DNA of 63,735 bases from Desulfobulbaceae bacterium UBA2276 (GCA_002347085.1 DDWW01000057.1:1-63735), one strand, 5' to 3'. Positions 9,408-19,124 are shown, counted from the first letter of the stretch. The notes: generated from the letters alone by a model not told the origin. A program made the numbers and translations.

Positions 9408-9998
9408 TTGATAAATATAAAGAGATTGAAAAAATATTTCACGGTTTTAGGTGCGGTCTTGTTGCTCACATCTGGTGGTGTGGGGTTCTCGGTGGCTGGA
9501 ACCCTGACGGCTTCTACTTCGTTGACGGTCGTGCATGTGACTGAGTTTTTACATGGTAGTGCGGATATAACCCAATGGGTTGGGGCTTGGCCTCAACCTC
9601 CTGTTGCTCCTAAAACTGCCGCTGATATTGTTCCTCCAGTATCACAGGAAGTATATATGAGCAAAGTTGATTTTTATCCGCATATGATGGAGTGGTTCAC
9701 TTCTCCACGTCCAACTCCATATCCACGATTCTCGAATGGTATTAATTCGATGGTAGCTGCTGTGTGGTCTGTAGACGGTGGGAAAACTTTCAAGCTTCAA
9801 TCATGGGATTATCTCGTTCCCACTTCAACCGGAAAAGGTTTGGAGGAGGGAATGCCTAATTGCTGGATGGGCACAATTGTACACTCAATATGCGATCGAA
9901 ATGCGGGTGAATGTAATGGTCGTAACAGAACTAATCTGCTTTTTGAAGAATTCACATCAGGAACTACTGGTTGTTGGGGATCGGCGGTGATGAATTGA
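9408..9998 (+). CDS. Secreted protein of unknown function with four C-terminal cysteines
   Basis: No family recognised. The frame is open from 9339, but the best start is the TTG at 9408, preceded by AAAAGGAG at 9393-9400, giving 196 aa. The N-terminus is a signal peptide (INIKRLKKYF, then VLGAVLLLTSGGVGFSVAG). The mature part is rich in Pro, Thr, Ser and Trp and ends with four cysteines in contexts PNCWMG, SICDR, GECNG and TGCWGS, likely forming disulfides outside the cytoplasm. It is followed by a strong terminator and lies next to the Big_2 protein, so the two may form a small secreted-protein operon within the glycan locus. Confidence 0.6.
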   Translation: MINIKRLKKYFTVLGAVLLLTSGGVGFSVAGTLTASTSLTVVHVTEFLHGSADITQWVGAWPQPPVAPKTAADIVPPVSQEVYMSKVDFYPHMMEWFTSPRPTPYPRFSNGINSMVAAVWSVDGGKTFKLQSWDYLVPTSTGKGLEEGMPNCWMGTIVHSICDRNAGECNGRNRTNLLFEEFTSGTTGCWGSAVMN

Positions 9999-10041
9999 TT
10001 GATGAGCGTTAAGTATCTGTTGGAAAAGGAAAGTGCCTCCA

Positions 10042-10080
10042 AACAACCTTGTCTTTGTAAAGACAAGGTTGTTTTGTTTT
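10042..10080 (+). terminator. Rho-independent terminator
   Basis: Perfect inverted repeat: AACAACCTTGTCTTT at 10042-10056 and its complement at 10059-10073, followed by TTGTTTT. It ends transcription after the secreted-protein gene 44 bases upstream. Confidence 0.8.
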
Positions 10081-10118
10081 ATAGAATGGTAATGTAAAGA
10101 AAGCAGTAGAAATATATT

Positions 10119-11123
10119 ATGTTTTTTACCCGAATAGTAAACAGTCTGTTGTCCATATTGGGCCTCCGAATTGTGAGAAAGTCGGCACTCTACGACTGGC
10201 AAATCGGTGAGATGGATGCCAGGCAGAAGCTGTGTTTGCCTGAAGGAGGTGCGGAGTATTTGACTATAAATAATCCGCGCTTGGGTGAACTACGACAGCG
10301 CTATTCCCAATTTCAGGCCCAGGCATCCTCTCCAATAGTTTGGACAGATGATTATGTCCAATCCTTTGACTTGCAATCTTTTCGTGGTGATAACTGTTAC
10401 ATTTGGCAGACAAAAGATCCAAATTGCGATGAAATCAATTATTGCCTGACGACCTATTATGTAAAGGCCATTGATACACTGGGGCTTTTACTGAAAAATA
10501 GTGAGGATGGTCTGTTTGGTGTCTATACTTATATTGTTGATTCTCAGGCCATCAGTAGAGATCTCCTGGATTCAATTAATGAACTCAGCTTTCTTGAAAA
10601 GCACCTTCATCTTTCTCAGATTCCTGACCTGAAAATTCTGGATATCGGTGCCGGTTATGGTCGCCTGGCGTACCGGACTGCATGCTCGCTCCCCAATTTA
10701 GCAACATATCTGTGTACGGATGCAGTGCCTGAATCCACTTTTTTGTCTGAATATCATCTCAAGTTTCGTCAAATAGAAGACAGGGCATCAGTCGTACCTC
10801 TGGATCAGATAACAGAGCGTTTGCAGGGGCAGCATATTGATCTTGCCGTGAATATACATAGTTTTTCAGAATGTACCCTTGAGGCCATTGACTGGTGGCT
10901 TTCGCTTTTGGCTGCCAACAAAGTAACGTATCTTTTTATTGTTCCCAATGCCGCAGGCCATGGTGGAGAAAAGCTTGCCCTGAATGATGGCGTGGACTTT
11001 TCATTTGTGATTGAAAAGTACGGCTACAGGTTGTGTTGCAAATCTCCGAAGTATGAAGACCCACTGGTCCAGAAGTATGGTGTGTCGCCAACGTGTTATT
11101 ATCTTTATCAGCTGGCGGATTGA
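10119..11123 (+). CDS. Putative SAM-dependent sugar/glycan methyltransferase
   Basis: 334-aa protein. The Rossmann motif I is clear at LKILDIGAGYGRLAYR (about residues 170-185), followed by an acidic motif II region around TDAVPEST and NIHSFSECTLEAIDWW, features of class I SAM methyltransferases. The N-terminal 160 residues have no obvious domain but resemble the leader of putative sugar O-methyltransferases found in polysaccharide loci. It likely methylates a sugar or glycan end. The gene stands alone between a terminator and a hairpin, so it may have its own promoter. Substrate unknown. Confidence 0.68.
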   Translation: MFFTRIVNSLLSILGLRIVRKSALYDWQIGEMDARQKLCLPEGGAEYLTINNPRLGELRQRYSQFQAQASSPIVWTDDYVQSFDLQSFRGDNCYIWQTKDPNCDEINYCLTTYYVKAIDTLGLLLKNSEDGLFGVYTYIVDSQAISRDLLDSINELSFLEKHLHLSQIPDLKILDIGAGYGRLAYRTACSLPNLATYLCTDAVPESTFLSEYHLKFRQIEDRASVVPLDQITERLQGQHIDLAVNIHSFSECTLEAIDWWLSLLAANKVTYLFIVPNAAGHGGEKLALNDGVDFSFVIEKYGYRLCCKSPKYEDPLVQKYGVSPTCYYLYQLAD

Positions 11124-11128
11124 ACGAT

Positions 11129-11170
11129 TCACCGCTATATGAATCGTATACTGCACTCATATAGCGGTGA
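11129..11170. repeat. Perfect inverted repeat after the methyltransferase gene
   Basis: Arms TCACCGCTATATGA (11129-11142) and its exact complement (11157-11170) with a 14-base loop. No T-run follows on either strand, so it is not a canonical terminator. It could be a Rho-dependent end or an RNA-stabilising hairpin. Confidence 0.6.
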
Positions 11171-11248
11171 TGAATAATATCAGGACGCTGCTTTTGTGTA
11201 TATGTGTGAACTGTTAAACTTCAAGATAAGCAGATAAAGGAAGGAAAA

Positions 11249-12199
11249 TTGGACGTTTCTGTTGTTGTTCCCCTGTTGAACGAAGAAAAGAATATCCCTA
11301 TTCTCTATGACGAGCTTACGCAAACACTGCAAAAAATCGGATTAGAGTATGAGATACTTTTTATCGATGATGGCAGTAGTGATAACAGTCTGCAGATTTT
11401 GGAGCAGTTGCAGCTGGATGATTCCCGTCTATGTCTGATTTCACTCAGGAAAAATTTTGGGCAGACTGCGGCGATGACTGCCGGATTTGACATGGCCAAC
11501 GGTGATGTCATTATTGCCATGGATGCTGATCTGCAAAATGATCCGGCTGATATTCCCATACTGCTGGCCAAAATTAATGAAGGTGCAGATCTGGTAACGG
11601 GTTGGCGCTATAATCGGCAGGATCCTTTTTTCAGTAGAAAGCTGCCTTCCAAGATTGCCAACAGGATTATCTCGTTTGCCACCGGCGTTCATTTACATGA
11701 TTACGGCTGTACCTTGAAGGCGTTCAGGCATGATGTGATTAAAACCATAAAATTATATGGTGAGATGCACCGTTTTATTCCGGCAATTGCCAGCGCCATG
11801 GGAGTGACCATCGCCGAGGTTAAGGTCAATCATCGATCAAGGCGTTTTGGTACTTCCAAATATGGTATCTCTCGAACATTACGGGTGATTCTGGACTTGA
11901 TAACTGTCAAGTTTTTGCTGAATTATGCCACCAGGCCCATTCATGTATTTGGTACCTTCGGAGTTGTTTCAGGTTTCCTTGGAGGGGCGCTGGCACTTGT
12001 TTTAACGGCACAGCGTCAACTCTATGGCGTTCCCCTTTCAGACAGGCCCTTGCTGCTTCTAGCCGTACTGTTGATTTTTGTAGGGGTCCAGTTTGTGACC
12101 ATAGGGTTGGTAGCTGAAATGCTAGCCCGGACGTACCATGAGTCGCAGAATAAACCTACATATTATATTCGGAAGATAATTGGAAGAGATCATGACTAA
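11249..12199 (+). CDS. GT2 polyprenyl-phosphate glycosyltransferase with two C-terminal membrane helices
   Basis: 316-aa protein of the ArnC/GtrB/DPM-like group. Start is TTG at 11249 with AAGGAAGG 4-11 bases upstream. The GT-A domain shows VSVVVPLLNEEKNI, ILFIDDGSSDNS, the DxD in IIAMDADLQNDP, and YGCTLKAFR. Two hydrophobic C-terminal helices follow (GTFGVVSGFLGGALALVL and LLLLAVLLIFVGVQFVTIGLV). These enzymes transfer a sugar from a nucleotide to undecaprenyl phosphate, making the lipid-linked donor used by GT-C transferases in the periplasm. The two large GT-C-like proteins downstream are natural partners. Confidence 0.87.
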   Translation: MDVSVVVPLLNEEKNIPILYDELTQTLQKIGLEYEILFIDDGSSDNSLQILEQLQLDDSRLCLISLRKNFGQTAAMTAGFDMANGDVIIAMDADLQNDPADIPILLAKINEGADLVTGWRYNRQDPFFSRKLPSKIANRIISFATGVHLHDYGCTLKAFRHDVIKTIKLYGEMHRFIPAIASAMGVTIAEVKVNHRSRRFGTSKYGISRTLRVILDLITVKFLLNYATRPIHVFGTFGVVSGFLGGALALVLTAQRQLYGVPLSDRPLLLLAVLLIFVGVQFVTIGLVAEMLARTYHESQNKPTYYIRKIIGRDHD

Positions 12200-13016
12200 T
12201 GATGGACAATATTGGTTGTCTCGATTTTATTTTTTGATGCTATTGAGTTTCTTTTCTTTGTCGAGTTCCGTGTCGTATGCTCAAACATCAGGGGAAACTC
12301 TTGTGCGAGAGCAGGATGTCAAACTTGTCTGGTCGGCAAACAATTATGGTCATGGTGAGCAGATATATTTTAGCAGTTATGAGAAGAATAGATGGGGGGT
12401 ACCCGTTCAGCTCAGTGACACTTTCGACATGGTTTTCCAGCCTGCATGCAGTTTTGGGGCAGATCGGAAAGTATGGGCTGTCTGGTCACGTCAGGACAAA
12501 AACGGCAGTTTTTTACAATATGCCGTTTTCAACGGCTCCAAATGGATGTCACCGGTTCAGATTGACACCGGAATGAGTAATAATAAAGCAGTTACCATTA
12601 TGGTAGATGGGAATAACGTGCCTTGGATTGCCTGGACGGCAATTGATGACATGTATCCAGATGTTTTTTTGTCCAGATGGAATGGAAAAGGATGGGATGC
12701 TCCAGTGAGGGTACATGAAGAAAATAATGTTCCTGATGTCCAGCCCCTCCTTGGCCTTGATGAGGCCGGTAATGTTTGTTTATCCTGGAAAATGTATGCT
12801 GCCGGGAAGTATGTAACCTTATCGAAGGTATGGAATGGCAGGCAGTGGCAGGCAGTTTCCAGTGATCCGGAAAAAGAAATACAGAAGAAAGTAGTCCAGA
12901 GAGAGAAGGGGGGCTTGCCTGTTCCCGCCTTTGTTGAAGATCCGCGCAAGGCAACGCTTTTTATTAAAGGACAGAAGGGTGCTGTATCTCTTCCTTTGGC
13001 TCTTTTTACAGACTAA
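12192..13016 (+). CDS. Secreted beta-propeller-like protein, function unknown
   Basis: 274 aa from the ATG at 12192, which overlaps the previous gene by 8 bases and has GGAAG 6 bases upstream. A signal peptide is evident (YFLMLLSFFSLSSSVSYAQ). The mature protein has four to five repeats of a W-x-P-V-x-L/I type, for example NRWGVPVQLSD, SKWMSPVQID and KGWDAPVRVHE, each preceded by a strand such as KVWAVWSRQD. This is the spacing of sialidase/BNR-like or other beta-propeller blades. It might bind or sense glycan outside the cell. No catalytic residues of sialidases were recognised. Confidence 0.6.
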   Translation: MTNDGQYWLSRFYFLMLLSFFSLSSSVSYAQTSGETLVREQDVKLVWSANNYGHGEQIYFSSYEKNRWGVPVQLSDTFDMVFQPACSFGADRKVWAVWSRQDKNGSFLQYAVFNGSKWMSPVQIDTGMSNNKAVTIMVDGNNVPWIAWTAIDDMYPDVFLSRWNGKGWDAPVRVHEENNVPDVQPLLGLDEAGNVCLSWKMYAAGKYVTLSKVWNGRQWQAVSSDPEKEIQKKVVQREKGGLPVPAFVEDPRKATLFIKGQKGAVSLPLALFTD

Positions 13017-13034
13017 AACAGGTCGTTCCTTCTC

Positions 13035-13781
13035 ATGAAACATATAGAAAATGATAAAATAAAAGTGATTCTTTGTTTTTTCTTCTTTTATTTCGGAGTG
13101 ATATTTTTCTCGGATATTTGTTTTTCTCAAGCTGTGATTGCTTTTGGTGATAGTCTGACCGAGGGGTGTGGTGAGCCTGATCTCGTATATTGGGGTGAAT
13201 GTGGATGGGAGAACCGGAGCTACACGTATCCCATGTGGCTTGAAACAATTTTTGCCGATGAAAATCAAGAGGTGACAGTCAATAATTTCGGTAGAGGGGG
13301 AGAAACAACAACTGAAGCGGTGAATCGATTGACTGAGGTGTTAAATCAACCATGCAATGCTACTGCTGACTATGTTCTGTTGCTGCATGGAACAAATGAT
13401 TTATTCCATCATACTGATCCTGGAGTCGTTTATTTTAATCTTGGTGTCATGATCGATATCGTTCGTGCCAAAGGAAAAGAACCTTTACTGGCAACCATTA
13501 CACCAGATCCGGATCATCCTTGGAAGGAAATTGAGACTACGAATAGCTCTATCCGTAGTCTGGCATCCGAAAAAGGTGTTAGTCTTGTTGATTTGTATTC
13601 AGAATTAGCGCCTTATTGGTATTGGTACACCCATCCAGCTGGATGTTACCTGGATCAGTTGCATCCAAATACGCATGGATTTTATGCTATAGCCGGTCTC
13701 TGGCATAAGAGTTTGTCCGAGATGATAAAGAAACCATCTATGCCGTGGCTTATGCTGCTTCTTAAACCTCCTCTCAAATAA
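13035..13781 (+). CDS. SGNH/GDSL-family hydrolase, exported
   Basis: 248 aa. The N-terminal hydrophobic segment (VILCFFFFYFGVIFFSDICFS) acts as a signal or anchor. Block I is AFGDSLTEG with catalytic Ser40. Block III is HGTND, and the DxxH of block V is seen in DQLHPNTHGF, so all catalytic elements are present. SGNH enzymes are esterases or acetyl transfer/hydrolysis enzymes. In a polysaccharide locus with a hexapeptide acyltransferase, trimming of acetyl groups outside the cytoplasm is plausible. It follows the propeller-like gene by 18 bases. Confidence 0.8.
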   Translation: MKHIENDKIKVILCFFFFYFGVIFFSDICFSQAVIAFGDSLTEGCGEPDLVYWGECGWENRSYTYPMWLETIFADENQEVTVNNFGRGGETTTEAVNRLTEVLNQPCNATADYVLLLHGTNDLFHHTDPGVVYFNLGVMIDIVRAKGKEPLLATITPDPDHPWKEIETTNSSIRSLASEKGVSLVDLYSELAPYWYWYTHPAGCYLDQLHPNTHGFYAIAGLWHKSLSEMIKKPSMPWLMLLLKPPLK

Positions 13782-13914
13782 GGACTCAGATAGCATTCTA
13801 TAATTATATGATTGTATCATTCTTTTTTATTTTGGCTTGAAAAACAAGCGCTCCCCTCACATTCTATGTTCTGCTCAATCCCCGTCATAACTTACAGGTA
13901 ATACTTCAGATTTC

Positions 13915-16698
13915 ATGAAAACCCATCTGCTGGACCGATTGTTTCTGGCTGTTATTGTAGTGTTGGCAGCCATTTTACTCCTTACGGGATCGTGGTTTAG
14001 TTACACCTCTACCTTTGACACGGGTACCGTTGGCTTGATGAGTGTCAATATTGTCCATGGTGACCGTCCGTTGTTTTTTTATGGACAGCCGTATTTCGGT
14101 GCTTTAGAAGCATATTTGGCGGCAATATTTGTGTATCTGTTCGGTTTTTCTGAATTTGTAGTGAGTTTGTCTCCCATCTGTTTTACCCTTGCCTGGATTA
14201 TTTTTTCCTATCTTCTTTTCTCCCGTATTCATAACAGCACAGCTGGACTCATTGCTGCTGCGTGCACAGCCTTTCCCGGATATTATGTGTTTTGGTACTC
14301 CATAGCAACTTATGGGGGGTATCCGGCAATATTCTGTGTTGGTACTGCCTTGCTCTGGCTCTCCTTGAGAGTGTTGCAGGAGAATGTTCAAAAAAAAATG
14401 CTCCTTCTTCATGCTGTTTGCATTGGTGTTCTTATGGGGCTTGGCATCTGGATTCATGCCTTAACCTTTCCCTATATTTTCATTACTGCATGTATATTAG
14501 GGGTGTTTGCTTTCAAAGAACAGTTTCGTGTTGATATCGTCACCTCCTTTGGCATTGCTGTTATTATTGCTCTTATCGGATTTCTACCGTTTTATTTCGA
14601 AACCGGATCCTTTCTGGGGGGGATATCAGATCGTGTCCCCATATCATGGGCGACTGTGGTAGCAGCACTTTCTAATTTATTTGCCGTAAATATTTTGGAG
14701 TTGGTTGTTTGGAATTTTACCCATGTTTTTGAACTGCCGCTCATTAACTCCTTAGCCATCTTCGGTAGTTCCTTTCTTTTGCTCAGTTCCTTTCTTTTAG
14801 CTTTTTGGTCTTTAGTATCGTCTGAGAGGCAATATTTGAAAATCAATAATTACCTTATTCCTTTTTTATATTGTTTGTTTTTTTTATTGATGTACGTCCA
14901 GCATCACATGGCTACGCTCAAAGCTCCGAGGTACGTGATTGGTTTCTGGTGCATGTTCCTCTGTATGAGTTGGTCTTTAGCTGTTGCTGGTCAGGCAACA
15001 CGTATCTTGAAAAGTGTATCCATAATCCTGTTTTCTGTGTGGATAGTATATCAGGTGACCGGTACTGTGGTATTCATAGTCGGTAATAGCGGTCATGCAC
15101 GTATTGAACAGCAGTTGGCCCGTGACATAGTGGCTGCCGCTCGTGCACATAATCTGCAAAGTGTTGTTACCTATGGCGACGATTATTTCGGGTTGAAGGC
15201 TCAGAAATTCAGCATGTTTGCGCAAAATAAGATAGTTTTTGCCCATGCGGATACCGAACGCTATCAATCCAATGCCCAGTTTACGGAAACAGATCAGAAC
15301 AGGGGATATCTAACCACAGCGGATCATAAAGTATCTTTAGAAAACACCCTGAAAGGACTGGGGGTAAGCTTTACTGTTGAATCGATTCATGATTATTTTC
15401 TTTTTAGTAATCTGCATTTACCTCAGCAGCTTGTTATGCAGGTGATTTCCAGTGAAGAAGTACAAGTTGTCTCTTCCGACAGTGAAAATATTGGCATGGC
15501 CGGGGAGTTACTTAAGGACCACAGTCAGGATTTTAGCCAGGAACTCACAACCGTGCCCGGCAAGATTCTTTCATTTGATACAGGGAAGGCAAGAAAACTG
15601 TGTGGACTATGGATGTTTACCAGTCAGGATCCGTCTGTTGATAAGTGGAGTGGACCTGGGCGATATGAAATCCATGCCTCATTAGATGGAACGCGTTATG
15701 ATAAAGTTTATAGTTCATTGCCTGAAAAGGGTAATGGCTTTCATGCAGGTCCTGGCCTATATATTGGTGGCCCATGGGGAAAGGTTGAAACTTCGTTTAC
15801 CCCTGTTCTTGCGCGGTATCTGAGAGTTGTTTTTCTGGAAAAGAGTACTTCCCCAATAACGGAGTTGTTCCTTTTTCAAACGGAAGGGAAGTTGAAACAG
15901 GATTTCCCAGATGATATTGCAGAAATAAAGAAAATAATTATTGATCAGGATCTCGATTTTGTCTTGGCAGATCGTTGGGTGAGCGCCAGATTGCGCCAAG
16001 AGTTCAAAGGTGGCAGTAAGGAAGAGATTACTCTCGCAAGGCATAGCACTAAATATAAGAATAATCCTTTGCGCTATTTTGTTAGGCCGGCACAAGGGCA
16101 GGCCTTGGTATGTGATGCGGCCGTTGCTGTTGAATGTGAGAAAACGCTGGTCAGGCAATATGGAAAATCTGTGATCTCCAATAGGTTTGATTTACATAAC
16201 TATACGCTTTTTACTCTTGCCGATGCAGAGGTTCGTCATGAGTCGCCAGATTCTTCAGCACTCTTATGGAATGGTCATTTTCCGCTTCAGACAAAAGATA
16301 TGAATCTGCTGGCTTTCTGGTTTAATGACCTGGGGCTGCCGGTCTGGAGAACAAGTTTTACAAAGACAAAGGGAGTTTACCGCGATTCCTGGACTAACGG
16401 AGATGCAAAATTCTATGATCTTGACTACACGATTCAGCGTGGGAAGGATCAAAATCTCATTCTTTATACGCATGGCTGGCGTCCCGATAACCAAACATCC
16501 AGCCTGAACTTATCGCTTACTGCCAATAATAAGATATCCCTGCCGTTTAAGAAAAAAGAGGAAAATGCGTATATCTTTTCACTCCCTGAAACCCTTACCA
16601 GGTTGACGAGTCTCAAAATAGAATCGACAACATTTATCCCCTCCGGCAAGGATTCAAGGAAACTTGGGATAGATATTAACCGCATTGAAATTCAATAA
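13915..16698 (+). CDS. Very large GT-C/GT39-like membrane protein with a C-terminal beta-sandwich region
   Basis: 927 aa. Residues 1-400 form about ten to twelve hydrophobic helices. The first periplasmic loop has acidic residues (STFDTGTVG), and VHGDRPLFFYGQPYFGALEAYL resembles the start of GT39/ArnT-like GT-C transferases. From about 500 on it is soluble. KARKLCGLWMF to YEIHASLDGTRYDKVY to RYLRVVFL resembles an F5/8 type C (discoidin-like) fold, and there is a second beta-rich module near the C-terminus. A plausible role is transfer of a polyprenyl-phosphate sugar to an exported glycan or protein. Its convergent neighbour has the same overall architecture. Confidence 0.65.
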   Translation: MKTHLLDRLFLAVIVVLAAILLLTGSWFSYTSTFDTGTVGLMSVNIVHGDRPLFFYGQPYFGALEAYLAAIFVYLFGFSEFVVSLSPICFTLAWIIFSYLLFSRIHNSTAGLIAAACTAFPGYYVFWYSIATYGGYPAIFCVGTALLWLSLRVLQENVQKKMLLLHAVCIGVLMGLGIWIHALTFPYIFITACILGVFAFKEQFRVDIVTSFGIAVIIALIGFLPFYFETGSFLGGISDRVPISWATVVAALSNLFAVNILELVVWNFTHVFELPLINSLAIFGSSFLLLSSFLLAFWSLVSSERQYLKINNYLIPFLYCLFFLLMYVQHHMATLKAPRYVIGFWCMFLCMSWSLAVAGQATRILKSVSIILFSVWIVYQVTGTVVFIVGNSGHARIEQQLARDIVAAARAHNLQSVVTYGDDYFGLKAQKFSMFAQNKIVFAHADTERYQSNAQFTETDQNRGYLTTADHKVSLENTLKGLGVSFTVESIHDYFLFSNLHLPQQLVMQVISSEEVQVVSSDSENIGMAGELLKDHSQDFSQELTTVPGKILSFDTGKARKLCGLWMFTSQDPSVDKWSGPGRYEIHASLDGTRYDKVYSSLPEKGNGFHAGPGLYIGGPWGKVETSFTPVLARYLRVVFLEKSTSPITELFLFQTEGKLKQDFPDDIAEIKKIIIDQDLDFVLADRWVSARLRQEFKGGSKEEITLARHSTKYKNNPLRYFVRPAQGQALVCDAAVAVECEKTLVRQYGKSVISNRFDLHNYTLFTLADAEVRHESPDSSALLWNGHFPLQTKDMNLLAFWFNDLGLPVWRTSFTKTKGVYRDSWTNGDAKFYDLDYTIQRGKDQNLILYTHGWRPDNQTSSLNLSLTANNKISLPFKKKEENAYIFSLPETLTRLTSLKIESTTFIPSGKDSRKLGIDINRIEIQ

Positions 16699-16712
16699 TA
16701 AATTGCGCGATA

Positions 16713-19079
16713 TTATTTTCCGAATCGTGATATCCATTCCGGTTTTACCCCACTGTTTCTCCACATATCAAAATCAGCGGATATCTTTTGGTAATCTGGG
16801 AAGAGCTTGAATGTCTGCACGAGGCAGTCACCGTTTATTCCGCTTATGATCAGTCGGCCCTGATAGGGGACAAAGGGCTTGGTGAAATTATATTCGATTT
16901 TTTGCAGTCCTTTTTTTATTTTAAACGTCTGCATTTGTTGACGATAGAGGCCTCCCCTTGCATCTTCTAACTCGATCGCAATGACAGATTCGGCCTCAAA
17001 CCCCTCGATCTCACCAGTGAGCTTGTAACTACCGGCAGGCAAGACAATCTCCCAGATTGGAACTCCTTTCTCCCCAGCTTTTACCCTTCTTGATGGAGAA
17101 ACTTCCATATATTGTATATGGCTGAGAGCTCTCCAATATTGTTCCTCGAGTTCCTCCGCTATCTTTGCCGGAGCAGATGGTGAAGCATCCTCCCCACCTC
17201 CAAAGAGAGTGAAAAGCTCTTTTTCTTTTTGGGTTGTGAGGAGAGTCACCCATATATCATTGTGGGGAACAGAAATTTCCAGAGGAATGATGCGTACCTC
17301 TTTATTTGTTGTTTCACCTGCACTGACTTTCCATGTCTTGGGCTCCAGGAGAACGGTTTTTTGTTGATGGGCCTCCAGGTTGACAGTCATCGTTGCCGCA
17401 CCAAAGTTGATAAATACTTCGGTTGCATAAGAGCCGCTACGAATTCCCAGGGATGGGATGCTTTCTCCAGCAGGCAGGACAAGATGTCTTTTCAAGGTTG
17501 TCCCCTGCGCTTGTCCATTAATAAAGAGCATTCTTTCATTACGGGGAAAGGTGGGTCCATTGAGAAAGATCCAGTTTGTTCCTAATGTATTTGGGATCTG
17601 TGGCAGCGGGGCTACCTGGATGCTATTCCATAAATGTGAGTCTGGTCCTTTGGCATGATGTTTGAGGTTTTTAAAAACTGATATCCCCATTGGTTCCAGG
17701 TATAAGGAGCGAATGTTGTCACGGTGTTCCGTTTTCAAGGCCTCTGAAGAGAAAATAGAGCTGGAAAAAATTTGTTCATAAAATAAATTATCTTCCAGCC
17801 TCCAGAAGAAATTTTCCTTCCAGCTAATACTGCCAAATTCAAATGCCATTAAAATGGTAAGAAGCAGGCTGCTCCCTCTTACTAAAAGAGATCGTGAGGT
17901 GTAAAGAACGGAGAACAGGAAAATGGACACGACAATAACTGGCAGTTGTAAATAGGAGAAATGGAATGGTTGAACAACATATTTCCCGCTCAAGGCAATA
18001 AGAAGAGAGAGCAGGGGGAAGAGAGCCATGGAGAGGATTAAGATGTTGCGTGAACAATCAGTTTTTTGGTGAGAATGCAGACATGAGAGATATCGTCTTC
18101 CCGCAATAAACAATCCAATAATTGAAGAGAGACAAGCAACCCAGCCAAGGGAAGATATAATATAGAGGCTGTTTTTTTTTAAACCCAGTATTGCCCGTTC
18201 TATCATTGATTTTTGAAGAATTTCGGTAGGAACATTGTAATTTTTAATAAAATCGAAGTTGACTATCATGTTCGCCAATGTGGTATCAAAATCTAAGAGT
18301 AAATTCGGCGTAAAGAGAAATATTCCAATGATTAACCCGGAAATCAGTACACAGCATTTATTTACAAAGACTCGAATGTGTTTATCCTGAAGAAGTTCGA
18401 AGAACAACACCATTCCAGGAACCATGCCAATAAGAAGACCATTGTATTTTGCTGAAAAAGCTGCACCCACAGCAACTCCACTGGCAAACAGCCATGTTAT
18501 TTTCTGATCTTTGTCTATATAGAAGAGAAGAAAAAGGAGGCAGAGGGCGGTGAAAAGATCCACACCAATATCTCCGGTGGCAAAGTGGCTAACGGTGATG
18601 GAGAGTGGCGCTATGGCTAATAAGAACATTGCCACTAAGGCAACTTTTTTGTTTTGAACGAAGCTGTAGGCCAGTTTGTAGGTAATGGCCATAATGACCA
18701 TTCCGTATGCTACACGAAGAAGGCGGGAGAAATAGTATAGTGGATGATGGCTTGGAATCTTGGCGTCGAAGAAAAAGAGCAGTGGACGTAATAAATACTC
18801 ATCAAGGTGATTGAGACCATAAGGATAACCATCATAAAATCGACTTCCGTAATAATGTACGTAGTTGTTATTAAGAAAGTTAAATAATGCGTAGATCTGT
18901 TTGGGCTCATCAGGATGTACAATGGTTATATGAGCGCCTATATCCCGGAACAGGCCAGACATGCGTAAATATAAGGCCAAGAGGAAAAGAAGAACCCAAG
19001 CCGAGATGAAAAATATTTTTTTTCTCTTTAACGAAACTGATTGGCGCCGTGTGCTGGAGAAATAAATTCTATTTTTCAC
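16713..19079 (-). CDS. GT39/ArnT-like GT-C glycosyltransferase with a C-terminal beta-rich region
   Basis: 788 aa on the minus strand, ending 14 bases from the convergent large membrane protein. Residues 25-45 are a signal-anchor helix. The first periplasmic loop contains HPDEPKQIYALFN, where the acidic pair is the expected catalytic position of GT-C enzymes, and FYDGYPYGLNHLDEYLLRPLLFF follows. Around ten further helices run to about residue 400. The final 350 residues are soluble and beta-rich. GT-C proteins use polyprenyl-phosphate sugars on the periplasmic side. The adjacent soluble GT2 gene on the same strand could make that donor. Confidence 0.75.
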   Translation of the reverse strand: MKNRIYFSSTRRQSVSLKRKKIFFISAWVLLFLLALYLRMSGLFRDIGAHITIVHPDEPKQIYALFNFLNNNYVHYYGSRFYDGYPYGLNHLDEYLLRPLLFFFDAKIPSHHPLYYFSRLLRVAYGMVIMAITYKLAYSFVQNKKVALVAMFLLAIAPLSITVSHFATGDIGVDLFTALCLLFLLFYIDKDQKITWLFASGVAVGAAFSAKYNGLLIGMVPGMVLFFELLQDKHIRVFVNKCCVLISGLIIGIFLFTPNLLLDFDTTLANMIVNFDFIKNYNVPTEILQKSMIERAILGLKKNSLYIISSLGWVACLSSIIGLFIAGRRYLSCLHSHQKTDCSRNILILSMALFPLLSLLIALSGKYVVQPFHFSYLQLPVIVVSIFLFSVLYTSRSLLVRGSSLLLTILMAFEFGSISWKENFFWRLEDNLFYEQIFSSSIFSSEALKTEHRDNIRSLYLEPMGISVFKNLKHHAKGPDSHLWNSIQVAPLPQIPNTLGTNWIFLNGPTFPRNERMLFINGQAQGTTLKRHLVLPAGESIPSLGIRSGSYATEVFINFGAATMTVNLEAHQQKTVLLEPKTWKVSAGETTNKEVRIIPLEISVPHNDIWVTLLTTQKEKELFTLFGGGEDASPSAPAKIAEELEEQYWRALSHIQYMEVSPSRRVKAGEKGVPIWEIVLPAGSYKLTGEIEGFEAESVIAIELEDARGGLYRQQMQTFKIKKGLQKIEYNFTKPFVPYQGRLIISGINGDCLVQTFKLFPDYQKISADFDMWRNSGVKPEWISRFGK

Positions 19080-19124
19080 CTTTAGTACCCTTCACAAGAG
19101 AAAAAGTGTTTCTGTATCCGGGGG

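Noticed and set aside
8906..9998. PEP-CTERM/exosortase cargo in the secreted proteins of the glycan locus
   Set aside because: Neither protein ends with a PEP motif, helix and basic tail, and no exosortase gene is present.
11129..11170. Rho-independent terminator after the methyltransferase gene
   Set aside because: The stem is perfect but no T-run follows on either strand.
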